Positions 20,805 to 29,121 of a DNA stretch of 34,566 bases are shown in pieces (positions within the stretch are counted from its first letter, which is position 1; the number at the start of each line of letters is the position of its first letter). Origin of the DNA: a virus; IMG/VR virus record IMGVR_UViG_3300036864_000063, positions 1 through 34,566 of that record; one strand, 5' to 3'. Position numbers and translations under genes: made by a program. The notes under the pieces are model-generated. The model worked only from the letters and a program-made list of their open reading frames with translations. It made no database searches and was not told the origin of the DNA.

Positions 20805-22284
20805 GGCGGACCAGCGTGTCTAGATGCAGGTCTCGCTCGAGCGAGCAGGTCACCGACCCGTCGCGGTTGTACGTGACACCGGCGACCCGTTGCGCCGGGA
20901 TCTTCGGTTCGAAGTCCCCGATCCGCAGCGCGTCGCCGGGCAAGATGTCGAACGGAACACCGGGAGGGCGGACCGCGTTGACCTTCACCGATCCTTGGAC
21001 CCGGAGCTTCGTGAGTCGCTGCAGTGCTCGCGTGTTGATCGCCGCCGCGAGCGCGTTATCCGGCTGGGGGTCGGGGATGTGCGCCGGTTCGGGGTAGTCG
21101 AATGTCTTCCCCGGGAGTGGGTCGGTGAGTCCGACACCGACCGCGGTCGACCGGAGCTTCTGCGGCATCCCTCGAGCGTTCTCCCACGTCGTCGCGTAGG
21201 CGTCGTAGAGCGGGAGGACCGTCAAGCCGTTGTCCTCAGCCATCCCGTCCAGCCGCGTGTGCCAGACGTGATGTCCCCAGGCTCGGAAGTGGAGCTTGCC
21301 CCAGCTGCGGCCGCTAGGATCGTGCAGCACGAGCCACGTCGAATCTTCGAGGGCCGCGATGTAGTCCAACAGGTCGGTGGCGGCCCCGGTCCAGTCCAGC
21401 GGAAGCACGTTCAGCGATCCCGAGGTCACCGAGGCATAGCCGCAGCGATCTGCGACGTCGGAGGCCACGTCCGCCGTCGTGAACGTATCCGCCGGCGTGA
21501 TGACCCCGACCCTCAGATCGTCGACCCAATACTTCCGGGTGACGGCGGGCGTGTTGGCCGCGGTCGCGTTCCAATCGATGATGGCGGTGTCGGCCGAGGC
21601 GTCGAAAGTGACAGCGAACGTCGTTCCGTCGGGGTTGGCTGCATCCGATAGGACGAAGGTCTGAACGTCCGTCTGGGTCCCAAGTGACGACGCCCGCCGA
21701 ACGCGCATCGAGAAGTTGGCGGTCTGGGTGACCGTCTTCTTCCGGATGGTCCCCGAGACCCGTTGGATGTCGTAACCGTCGACCCACAGATAGAACCCAC
21801 TGCGGTCGCTGATGGCGAACGCCTCGCCTTGTTTCAGGACGACGCCGATCGCGTTGCCTTTGTGTGTGGGCGAGTAGAGCTCGTTCACCGAATAGTGCGC
21901 TGGGTCCGCATCGAGGGACTGCCACGCGTCCCCTCCCCGGATCTGATAGGGCAGGCGATCGGCGAACTGATCCACCGTCGAGCGCGGCCCGTAGGCAGAC
22001 ACGATCGCTACATCGTCGACGTACTTCGGCGGCGCGGTGAGCTTGCCCTGATAGATGATCTTGCCACTGGGCCGGCGCGCCACGACCTTGTCGCCCTGCC
22101 AGCACCGCATGCGTCGACCCTTCCGGGGAAGGACGCGAGCCTCGTGAAGGGCTCCGTATCCTCCGGGCGCGGTCGCGTCGAACGACTCCCAGTCCATATC
22201 CACCGGGGACCCGGCGACCGACCAATGCAGCAAGCCAGGATCGACCGCCGCGCGGACGGACGTGTGAACGTCGAACGCACTCAT
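20749..22284 (-). CDS. Tail-tip/baseplate protein (Gp37-like)
   Basis: 511 residues from ATG 22284 (ATGA). Beta-rich N-terminus with SVAGSPVDMDWESFDATAPGG, a strand-rich middle (GKIIYQGKLTAPP, SGFYLWVDGYDIQRV), and C-terminal GDALRIGDFEPKIPAQRVAGVTYNRDG, similar to siphovirus tail-tip proteins that follow a distal tail protein. The last 20 residues are His/Arg-rich (KHHRHPGHRKRHH). Position after the big tail protein and before the endolysin supports a host-contact role. Confidence 0.68.
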   Translation of the reverse strand: MSAFDVHTSVRAAVDPGLLHWSVAGSPVDMDWESFDATAPGGYGALHEARVLPRKGRRMRCWQGDKVVARRPSGKIIYQGKLTAPPKYVDDVAIVSAYGPRSTVDQFADRLPYQIRGGDAWQSLDADPAHYSVNELYSPTHKGNAIGVVLKQGEAFAISDRSGFYLWVDGYDIQRVSGTIRKKTVTQTANFSMRVRRASSLGTQTDVQTFVLSDAANPDGTTFAVTFDASADTAIIDWNATAANTPAVTRKYWVDDLRVGVITPADTFTTADVASDVADRCGYASVTSGSLNVLPLDWTGAATDLLDYIAALEDSTWLVLHDPSGRSWGKLHFRAWGHHVWHTRLDGMAEDNGLTVLPLYDAYATTWENARGMPQKLRSTAVGVGLTDPLPGKTFDYPEPAHIPDPQPDNALAAAINTRALQRLTKLRVQGSVKVNAVRPPGVPFDILPGDALRIGDFEPKIPAQRVAGVTYNRDGSVTCSLERDLHLDTLVRHVARKHHRHPGHRKRHHA

Positions 22285-24635
22285 GACCAGTCGCGGCGGT
22301 AGACGGTCGGAGTGACCGTCATCGTTCGCCCGAGCGTGGCCTGGTTCTCGACATAACCGGCAGCCGACACGTCGAGCTCGTTGAGCCACACGAGCGAGAG
22401 ACCGGGCGGGACCCAGAACGGCGTCGCGCTCGGGTCCATCTGCGTGAGCAGGTTCCCCGAGCTGTCGAGCGTCTCCACGTCGTCCCGCGTAGGAAGCGAG
22501 CCCGGGTCGGAGCGAACGCGCTGGTTCTGGACGATCAGAGGAATGACCGTATGGGACATCGAGTGGATCGTTGTCGTGCCTAGAGAGGTCTGGACCGTGT
22601 GAACGACCCGCGGCTGATAGACCTTCGCAGCAACGCCATCGAACGCGAGGATCAGCGTCTGGTGACCGCTCGTGTTCGGCGAAGGAGTGAACGATTGCGA
22701 GGCCACGATCGTGTTGTCGGTGAGGTTCGCCACTTCGACCTTGTACGTGTAACCGGAGTCCCCCGAGACAAAGTTCCAATCAAACGTGATCGCATGATGC
22801 CCCACCCCGCCGAACGCGCCGTTCGTGTTGTCGCCCCACCCAGCGCCGTCATTGAGGGTGTCCAGCACCATCGACGTACCTGAGACCGTGCCCGCGGTCC
22901 ACGTCGGATCCCCAGCTCCCAAGTCCTTAGGCGGCGTCGTCAACGCCGAGCCGAAGACTGACTGCTCGCCGCCCGACGAGACAGTCGCCGCTGCGGTGTC
23001 AACGGCTGGCACGAGCCAAAGGTCGTCGACATCAAGGTTCTGCGCCGTGCCTGAGTCCTGCCGGGTCCAGAGCTGCATCGTGAAGTTCCCAAGCTGGACG
23101 CCGAGCTCCTCAGGCAACTCGATCTCACCGAGGTTGACCGGGACGTAGTTGAACGTCGTCGCGTTCGTCAGATCGTGGTCGACCTCGTCGTTCGAATACT
23201 GCGGCGAGGTCCCCGGTCCCCAGACGAGCTGCAGCTTGAACAGCCGCGCCGCAGCGCCCTTCACGCGGGCCATAACGACGAACCGTCCACGGAGACAATC
23301 CATCATCGTTGACCGAGTCAGGTTGACCCGCTGCTTCGCCGTAGTTGGGTCGGTCGCGTGGGTGATGCGCAGCGTGTTCCCACCGGAGGCGTTGCCGTCC
23401 GCGACGGAGGACGCATCCGTGCCGAGCGTCGCCGTCCAGCCGTTAGCGGTCGCCTCAGCCTGAGCGAAGTTCGGTCCGTTCAGGAAGTCCGCGAGCCGGT
23501 TCCGGCCCATCACGCCGTCATTCGACAGGCGGGCATAGTCGGCCTCGACCCCGGCAGTCGAGGCATCGGGGAACGCGACGTCGAGGACACACGGCGCCGG
23601 CGCGGTGCCAGGGTTGTACACCGGCATCATGAACGGCGGGCTCGTGGTGGACGCCGGATCAACGACGATGGTCTGCGAGCCGGCCACGCGGAACGGCGAG
23701 GCCGAGGCAGACTGCTCGAGCTGAACGTTCCGCACGTCGAAGGTCGCTGCGGCGCCCGAGGACTCGATGCGCACGCGGATGTGGTCGGTCGTCCCCGGCG
23801 CAGTGCCGGTGATCGAGATCCGCTTCCACCCTGCCGCGGCTTGCGTGACCGAGACGTTCGAGATGGTCGCGTCCGCGGCCGTGCGCCAGTCGGTGATCAA
23901 CGCCATCGTGCCGGAGGCGACCTGAACCTCGCAGCTGAGCGTCCACGTCTGGCCGCTCGCCGCCGACGCCGCGCCGGTCGCCTGGAAGATCCCGCGTGTC
24001 GCCGCGCCGGCGACCACGTGCAGCGAGTCGGTCGCTGCGACGATCGAGAGCGTCGGGGTCGACGTGATCGTCCAGCCGTTGGGCGTGCCGTCATCGTTCG
24101 AGTCGAGCAGCAGCGTTGCGTTCGCAAGTTTGTTGAGCGCCGGATCCAGCGCGTCGCTCCGCAGATACGGGAGGGACGAGAGCGCGATCTCCACTCCGGC
24201 CGGCGTCTGGAACAACTGCGTCGCCTCGTATAGCGCGGCCTCACGACCCGACAGCAGCGCCGGCGCGTTCGTGGGATCGCAGTCGATGAACTTACGGTCG
24301 GATGACCCGTCGGCGATCCAGCGGAGCGTCGCTCCGTCGGCGAGGTAGCGGCCAAGCACGCCGACCGCCTTCGTGAGGTTGTCGTAGCTCGAGGCCTTGA
24401 TGATCGAGTGGAAGCTCACCGGTCGCCGCGCGAGGCGGTTGAACGCCACCGAGCGCGGCGTGGCGGCCGCGACCGAAGCGTCGTTGCCCAGCGTCGCAGA
24501 CCCGAACGAGACGTCCTGTACGAGCAGCGTCTGCACGCCGCCGTAGAACGCCGAGTTCGCCCCGGCTGAGTCGTTCAGGTCGAACAGGATGTTCGTCTCG
24601 GCGTCGACGTCGACCAGCTGCAGTACGGAGGCCAT
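22281..24635 (-). CDS. Large minor tail protein with carbohydrate-binding-like modules
   Basis: 784 residues from ATG 24635. Distal-tail-like N-terminus (residues ~1-175). Residues ~180-315 look like a CBM4/9-type beta sandwich: NGWTITSTPTL, QTWTLSCEVQVASG, GWKRISITGTAPGTTDHIRVRI, FDVRNVQLEQS. A related module follows near ~405-530 (NGWTATLGTDASSVADG, LRGRFVVMARVKG), then a third beta-rich part with HTVQTSLGTTTIHSMSHTVIPL. Binding of host surface glycans is inferred. It directly follows the tape measure gene. Confidence 0.75.
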   Translation of the reverse strand: MASVLQLVDVDAETNILFDLNDSAGANSAFYGGVQTLLVQDVSFGSATLGNDASVAAATPRSVAFNRLARRPVSFHSIIKASSYDNLTKAVGVLGRYLADGATLRWIADGSSDRKFIDCDPTNAPALLSGREAALYEATQLFQTPAGVEIALSSLPYLRSDALDPALNKLANATLLLDSNDDGTPNGWTITSTPTLSIVAATDSLHVVAGAATRGIFQATGAASAASGQTWTLSCEVQVASGTMALITDWRTAADATISNVSVTQAAAGWKRISITGTAPGTTDHIRVRIESSGAAATFDVRNVQLEQSASASPFRVAGSQTIVVDPASTTSPPFMMPVYNPGTAPAPCVLDVAFPDASTAGVEADYARLSNDGVMGRNRLADFLNGPNFAQAEATANGWTATLGTDASSVADGNASGGNTLRITHATDPTTAKQRVNLTRSTMMDCLRGRFVVMARVKGAAARLFKLQLVWGPGTSPQYSNDEVDHDLTNATTFNYVPVNLGEIELPEELGVQLGNFTMQLWTRQDSGTAQNLDVDDLWLVPAVDTAAATVSSGGEQSVFGSALTTPPKDLGAGDPTWTAGTVSGTSMVLDTLNDGAGWGDNTNGAFGGVGHHAITFDWNFVSGDSGYTYKVEVANLTDNTIVASQSFTPSPNTSGHQTLILAFDGVAAKVYQPRVVHTVQTSLGTTTIHSMSHTVIPLIVQNQRVRSDPGSLPTRDDVETLDSSGNLLTQMDPSATPFWVPPGLSLVWLNELDVSAAGYVENQATLGRTMTVTPTVYRRDWS

Positions 24636-24639
24636 TCGA

Positions 24640-26253
24640 TCAGACCCCTTCCCTCGCGAGCTCGCGAACGATGATCGCGCGCACCTGCGTCGCGAAGTCG
24701 GCCTGGCCCGACAGGCCCGCGATCTGCAGGTCGATCGGGACCGTGACCTTCGTGCTCCCGAGCTTGTTCACACGGTCCTGCAGCTGATCCAGCGTCGTCA
24801 CGCCGCGCTGCCCGTGTTCATTGACCCCGTCGAGCATGTCGATCAGGGCCTGCCGCGAGATCCCCGCGTCATGGGCGACCCCGGAGAGCACCTGTCGGAA
24901 CGTCAGGGACGTGTCGCCGGCGTCCTTCGCGTTCTGGATGTAGTCGTCGAACGCCTGCGTCAGCGAGACCTGATCCTCGAGCTCCTGTTGAACGAGCTCG
25001 TGACCCCTCTGCGAGTCAAGGTGGCCTTGCTGCTTGAGCTTGTTGTACTTCTCCTGATCGGCCTGCAGCGCCTGCAGCGAGGAGATCACGCCGAGCGCTC
25101 CGCCGGCGAGCTCGTCCTCGGCCTGCTTCTGATCACGCGCCGCGGCCGCGACCGCGCGCTGCTCCTCGGCGAGGTGGTGCGTGACCCCGGCGGATCGCTC
25201 CGCCGCAGGGATGTAGTCGTCGAGACTAGCGACAACGTTGTCGATGGCTTCCTGCGACAGGCCGAACTGATCGCCCCAGCCCTTAACACGCTCCTGTGCG
25301 TCTCCCAGCGTCACGTTCCCGCTCTCGAGGTCGCCCTGCAGCTCATGCGCGGCGGCCTTGAGGTCGTCGGCCCCATGCGAGGCCTGCTGCATCCCCTGCA
25401 GGAAGTTCGCCGCGCCGGTCTGACCAGTGACCTTTAGAGCGAACCCGAACGCGCCGAGCGCACCCTCAGCTGAGGGGAGGCGTTTGTTCGCGACCGCGTC
25501 GAGGTCCGAGCCGAACGCCTGCAGGGTAGGTAGGACATCCTCACCGATCGTTTGCCCGAGCTCGTGGACCGTCTCGCCGAACTTCTTCCAGGGCTCGGCG
25601 TCGGCCTGCTGCGCGGCGTAGCCCTCCACCGCGCCGAGGGCCTTCAGTGTCGCGCCGTAGTGATCCGTCGCGAACTGCGTCTTGTCGACGGCGAGCTTGA
25701 GCCGCGACAGGGCTCCCGAGTTGCCGTTGACGGCCTTCCCGACCGCCGACATAGCGGTCGTGAGGTCGACCCCGTTCTTGACCGAGAGGTCGACGACCAG
25801 CGGGATCAGGGTCTTCACCTGATCCGCTGTCAGGCCGAACTGCACGGCCATCGACTCCGCCGAGATAATCGCATCGTTCGAGACGCCGGTCTGCTTGGCG
25901 ATCGCGTCGGCCTGCTCGAGGAAAGCGTCCTTCGAGTCGAGGGAAACCTTCGTGCTGTTCTCGATCGAGTTGGTCAGCTTGTCGGTCGCCTGGTTCAGCT
26001 CGATCGCGGCTCCGACCGAGGCCTTCTCGACCAGGACCGCCGCGACAGCGGCGGCGGTCCACGCGTTGGTCATCGCCGCGGAGGACTTCGCGGCCGCCGC
26101 GGACATCTTGCCGGTCGAGGACTCGGTCGCGGCCTCCGACTCCGCCAGTTGGCCCTTGTACTTCCCCGCGTCGAGGAACAGCTCCACCTTGGCCGCCGCG
26201 ATGGCGCCGCCACCTCCGAGAGCGCCCCCCAGACCCCCGAGGAGGCTAGACAC
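24640..26253 (-). CDS. Tape measure protein
   Basis: 537 residues from GTG 26253, with GGAG about nine bases upstream. Gly/Ala-rich N-terminus, long helical Ala/Lys/Gln-rich stretches (EATESSTGKMSAAAAKSSAAMTNAW, split here by a hydrophobic AVAAVLV), and the segment AVNGNSGALSRLKLAVDKTQF typical of phage tail length proteins. The protein spans the tail tube; at about 1.5 angstrom per residue the tail would be near 80 nm, short for a siphovirus. Flanked by tail chaperone and distal-tail genes. Confidence 0.88.
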   Translation of the reverse strand: MSSLLGGLGGALGGGGAIAAAKVELFLDAGKYKGQLAESEAATESSTGKMSAAAAKSSAAMTNAWTAAAVAAVLVEKASVGAAIELNQATDKLTNSIENSTKVSLDSKDAFLEQADAIAKQTGVSNDAIISAESMAVQFGLTADQVKTLIPLVVDLSVKNGVDLTTAMSAVGKAVNGNSGALSRLKLAVDKTQFATDHYGATLKALGAVEGYAAQQADAEPWKKFGETVHELGQTIGEDVLPTLQAFGSDLDAVANKRLPSAEGALGAFGFALKVTGQTGAANFLQGMQQASHGADDLKAAAHELQGDLESGNVTLGDAQERVKGWGDQFGLSQEAIDNVVASLDDYIPAAERSAGVTHHLAEEQRAVAAAARDQKQAEDELAGGALGVISSLQALQADQEKYNKLKQQGHLDSQRGHELVQQELEDQVSLTQAFDDYIQNAKDAGDTSLTFRQVLSGVAHDAGISRQALIDMLDGVNEHGQRGVTTLDQLQDRVNKLGSTKVTVPIDLQIAGLSGQADFATQVRAIIVRELAREGV

Positions 26254-26257
26254 GGTC

Positions 26258-26263
26258 TACACT
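26258..26263 (+). promoter_or_regulatory. Rightward -10-like element for the contrary-strand gene
   Basis: TACACT (TAnnnT type) on the plus strand; a start seven bases downstream falls on the A of ATG 26270, so the message would be leaderless. No good -35 is visible. The element lies within the 5' end and leader of the tape measure gene, read from the other strand. Confidence 0.45.
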
Positions 26264-26269
26264 CCAGAC

Positions 26270-26449
26270 ATGGACACGAAGACCGTCTCCGGCCGCGGCT
26301 CGAGCTTCCTGAACTCGACGATCGCGAACCACGAACAGCAGGGCTGGAAGGTCGAACAGATCGACCGCTCGACGCTGGGGAAGTTCTGGATCACGTTCCG
26401 TCGCGAGGCCGGCGCGACCGTGAGCTCGGTCCCCAAGCGTCCCGACTGA
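26270..26449 (+). CDS. Contrary-strand DUF4177-like small protein (moron candidate)
   Basis: 59 residues from ATG 26270: MDTKTVSGRGSSFL, then NSTIANHEQQGWKVEQIDRS and KFWITFRREAG. The pattern LN..IA..E.QGW.VE....... ITF+R is that of DUF4177-type small proteins. The opposite frame here is an Arg-rich shadow, and the leftward operon has a 198-base gap exactly where this gene lies. It converges with the tail chaperone gene (two bases between stops). A lone rightward gene in a leftward late operon is typical of genes expressed from a prophage. Function unknown. Confidence 0.72.
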   Translation: MDTKTVSGRGSSFLNSTIANHEQQGWKVEQIDRSTLGKFWITFRREAGATVSSVPKRPD

Positions 26450-26451
26450 GA

Positions 26452-26871
26452 TCATCGAGCTACCGCCGCCCGCGAGCCTTCGAGCCAGATGCGGCGGTTC
26501 TCCTCGGCCGCTCGAGCCCAGCCCTCCTCGACCGTCGCTGCCTCGTCCGGGCTCGGTCCGGCCGCTGCCTCCGGTGTGACCGTGTCGGGCAGCGCCAGGT
26601 CGTAGAGCTCGCGGCGCTCGTCGGGCGTCAGGGCGGCGACGATCGCGCGCCGGTCATCGCGTGGCAGGATCTCCTCGCCCTCGACCGAGTCGAGCATCTC
26701 GGCGACCATCCGCTGCTTGGCCTCCCAGATCCGCCACGGCTGCGAGGCCTCGATCGACAGGACCTCGGCGAGGCACCGCTCGGAGTCGGGCAGATGCCAG
26801 GACACCGCGAGGCCCGTCCTCAGCGTCGTGAAGTGCCGGTTCCGCTGACGGAGCTTCGAGAGTGCGTCCAC
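26452..26871 (-). CDS. Tail assembly chaperone-like protein
   Basis: 139 residues from GTG 26871, lying between the major tail and tape measure genes, the place of tail chaperones. Helical, charged sequence (AVSWHLPDSERCLAEVLSIEASQPWRIWEAKQRMVAEML, split here for length). I see no slippery heptamer feeding a second reading frame, unlike the usual G/GT pair. The ribosome site AAGGGG lies inside a predicted hairpin arm. Called from position and length; sequence evidence is weak. Confidence 0.65.
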   Translation of the reverse strand: MDALSKLRQRNRHFTTLRTGLAVSWHLPDSERCLAEVLSIEASQPWRIWEAKQRMVAEMLDSVEGEEILPRDDRRAIVAALTPDERRELYDLALPDTVTPEAAAGPSPDEAATVEEGWARAAEENRRIWLEGSRAAVAR

Positions 26872-26874
26872 GGC

Positions 26875-26914
26875 CTGGCCCCTTCGTGATGCTCGGTATG
26901 GGTGATGGGGCCAG
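26875..26914 (-). promoter_or_regulatory. Hairpin covering the chaperone ribosome site
   Basis: Minus-strand RNA pairs CTGGCCCC (26914-26907) with GGGGCCAG (26882-26875) over a 24-base loop. The second arm contains most of the AAGGGG Shine-Dalgarno of the gene starting at 26871. It also stands 37 bases after the major tail stop, so it could additionally protect or attenuate the transcript. Confidence 0.55.
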
Positions 26915-26950
26915 CCCTGGGATAGGCCGGGCGAGTATGTTGCGCCGCAG

Positions 26951-27967
26951 CTAATATGCCGGTGTCACGTTGTTCACGAGGGTGGGCTGTACGTGATCCC
27001 CGGACGCGGGCTTGAGGATCTCCGGGGTTACGGTCACGGTGAGGGTGTCCCCGCTCGGGTCGGGCTGAGGCGGCACCGCGACGAGCGAGACCTTCGGGAT
27101 CACGAACTTCAGCGTCGAGACCTCGACGGTGTGCACCGCGTTGATCTCGATGCTTCCGGCGACCATGACCGCCGAGGCGCTACTGCCTCCCACTGCGCCG
27201 TAGTACGAGCTGCGATAGGCTGCCCAGTCTTCCCAGACCATCTCGATCTGGAATCCGTCGAAGTTGACGATCCCCAGGCCGAGGTATCCGACGTTCACGC
27301 CGTCGGCAGTCTTCACCGGGGTAACGGGCCGTTTGATCGGGAGCGTCACGTTCTGAATGTTCGTGTGCGCGACCGGAGTCGACGAGTCCTCCTCGAACTT
27401 GAGCGTCGCGCCGACCACGCGGAACCAGCCGGCCTGCATCGAGTCCGTTACCGTGATCGTCGGCGCCGCCACGACCGCCGGCACCTGGCCCACGGCCTCG
27501 ACGAGGAACTCGAGCGGATCGCCGTTCTCGTTGAACGAGATGGTCAGACCGGAGCAGATGCCCTTCGACATCGACTCGGGCAACACGAGCGAGCCGCCGG
27601 GCAGCGACCACATCGTCCAGAACGCCGGCGCGGCTCCCAGGCCCGTGAACGGATGGGTCCTCGTCGGCGCCGTGCCTGAGGGGGTGTCCGTGGGCCACAT
27701 CCCCGAGAGGAACCTGCCCGCGACGTCGGCGAACCCGGCCACCGGGATCCCGCTGCCGGCGTTCCAGTACTCACCGGCCTGCCAATACGCGTCGGCCTGG
27801 ATTGCGTTGCCGTCGGTCATCGCCACACGACCGAGATCGTGCACGGGCTGCACGCGCTGCGTTCCGATTAGCGGGAACGCGTACTCAGCGGTTGTCGGGA
27901 CCGTTCCCTCCGCGGATTGTTTCGCGATCGCGTTGAACCAGTTTCCGGATGATGGCGCGATCGGCAC
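26951..27967 (-). CDS. Major tail protein
   Basis: 338 residues from GTG 27967, with GGAGGAG in the codons of the previous gene just upstream. Pattern: SSGNWFNAIAKQSAEGTVPTTAEYAFPLIG at the start, a Gly/Thr/Val-rich beta protein throughout (TITVTDSMQAGWFRVVGATLKFEEDS, split here), and an extended C-terminal strand-rich tail that may be a surface Ig-like or decoration segment. Position before tail chaperone and tape measure supports the tail tube call. Confidence 0.82.
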   Translation of the reverse strand: MPIAPSSGNWFNAIAKQSAEGTVPTTAEYAFPLIGTQRVQPVHDLGRVAMTDGNAIQADAYWQAGEYWNAGSGIPVAGFADVAGRFLSGMWPTDTPSGTAPTRTHPFTGLGAAPAFWTMWSLPGGSLVLPESMSKGICSGLTISFNENGDPLEFLVEAVGQVPAVVAAPTITVTDSMQAGWFRVVGATLKFEEDSSTPVAHTNIQNVTLPIKRPVTPVKTADGVNVGYLGLGIVNFDGFQIEMVWEDWAAYRSSYYGAVGGSSASAVMVAGSIEINAVHTVEVSTLKFVIPKVSLVAVPPQPDPSGDTLTVTVTPEILKPASGDHVQPTLVNNVTPAY

Positions 27968-27970
27968 GGG

Positions 27971-28237
27971 CTACTCCTCCGCCTCGGTGGCTTCGGCCAC
28001 GGTCTCGCCTGCGGCCTCGGCCGCAGCCTGTTCGCGAGCCTTCGCCTTCGCCTTGTAGTCGGCCGCGCTCAGCGCGACCGGCGAGTCGGGATGCGCGGCG
28101 GCGTCTATCAGCGCCTTCTCGATCTGCGAATCTACCGCCTCGAGGATCCCGTTCGAGTCGAAGGTGACGTGCCAGGTTTCGCCGTTGCCGAAGGCGCCGC
28201 CGGCCTCCTCGTTCGGGTCGCCGTAGAACTTCGTCAC
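27971..28237 (-). CDS. Small connector-region protein
   Basis: 88 residues: MTKFYGDPNEEAGGAFGNGE, WHVTFDSNGILEAV, then an Ala/Glu-rich helix ending AEATEAEE. The final GAGGAG codons are the ribosome site of the major tail gene. Possibly a tail completion or connector accessory; unrecognised. Confidence 0.7.
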   Translation of the reverse strand: MTKFYGDPNEEAGGAFGNGETWHVTFDSNGILEAVDSQIEKALIDAAAHPDSPVALSAADYKAKAKAREQAAAEAAGETVAEATEAEE

Positions 28238-28270
28238 GCGGTCACCTTCCGATGGGTGTCATGGATGCGC

Positions 28271-28729
28271 TCACGTGTAGGAGACCGCCGCGCGGACCGT
28301 GAAGCTCACCGCGATCACGCGCATCGAGCCCGAGAGCTGCCAGCCGATCCCGGCCGGCCGCGTGTAGCCGCTGGTCTCGCCGGCCGCAACGTTCGCCTTC
28401 ACGCGGAGACGCCCGAGCACCCGCTCGGTCAGATCCAGCCAGGCGCCGTCGGCGTCCTGGTCATCGACGAACCGCGACACGTCAAGCTCGGCCGGTTCCC
28501 ACACGAGGATCGTGTAGGCGGTCGTCACCTCGTCGGTGGGGCCGGTGTCCAGCGACACGATCTTCTGCGGCGAGGGCTCCGGCCATACCGCGAGATGGAT
28601 CGTGCCAAGCTCCGCCTTCAGCTTCTCGACCGATTGCGGCGAGTAGAGGTGGACCTCGGCCGAGGAAAGCTCCGCGACGTTCGAGCGCAGATCCGCCGCC
28701 CAGGCCTCGCAGACCGATCGAAGGCTCAT
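28271..28729 (-). CDS. Head-tail connector or tail terminator protein
   Basis: 152 residues from ATG 28729 (ATGA). LRSVCEAWAADLRSNV, IHLAVWPEPSPQKIVSLDTG, TAYTILVWEPAELDV and a C-terminal beta part (QLSGSMRVIAVSFTVRAAVSYT) resemble the neck or terminator proteins that sit between head connectors and the tail tube. Order within the cluster supports it. Confidence 0.68.
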   Translation of the reverse strand: MSLRSVCEAWAADLRSNVAELSSAEVHLYSPQSVEKLKAELGTIHLAVWPEPSPQKIVSLDTGPTDEVTTAYTILVWEPAELDVSRFVDDQDADGAWLDLTERVLGRLRVKANVAAGETSGYTRPAGIGWQLSGSMRVIAVSFTVRAAVSYT

Positions 28730-29121
28730 ATCCCCGAGAACCCCGACGCGGCACAGGACTCACGCATCGCGCCCTGACAGCCACCGTGCATCCACCGCTG
28801 CGCCGCCTCGCCTAGATAGGGCTTCCGCGGCGATCCGGGGTGCTCGACGACGCCGGAGACGAACTTGCCGCCGCCGAGGTAGAGGTAGCCACGTGAGCCC
28901 TCGATCTCGTGGGGACGGGCGCCCTCCTCGAAGATCGGGCCGAGCTCGCCGGCCGCGCGGAGCTCCGCCGAGGTCGGCCCCGTCTGGTGAACGGTCGCGG
29001 TCGCCTTCGGCGAGCCCGAGGTCGCAGACGCGTCGGCAGCGACCTCCACGAGCGAGGCCTCGAACCCCTTCGCGATCGCGGCATCGAGCGGTGCCGGGTT
29101 CCAGTAGACAACCCCCATCAC
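28726..29121 (-). CDS. Neck protein (HK97 gp10-like)
   Basis: 131 residues; ATG 29118 shares one base with the upstream TGA, and GTG 29121 is a second option. IAKGFEASLVEVAADAS, ATATVHQTGPTSAELRAAG, IFEEGARPHEIEG and HPGSPRKPYLGEAAQRW fit the HK97 gp10-type neck family (...ARPHxI......HPGxxxxPFL..A). Ends MHGGCQGAMRESCAASGFSGI. Confidence 0.75.
   Translation of the reverse strand: MMGVVYWNPAPLDAAIAKGFEASLVEVAADASATSGSPKATATVHQTGPTSAELRAAGELGPIFEEGARPHEIEGSRGYLYLGGGKFVSGVVEHPGSPRKPYLGEAAQRWMHGGCQGAMRESCAASGFSGI

Noticed and set aside
26246-26455. Minus-strand frame opposite the contrary-strand gene
   Set aside because: Arg/Val-rich with no motif, while the plus strand encodes a coherent DUF4177-like sequence.
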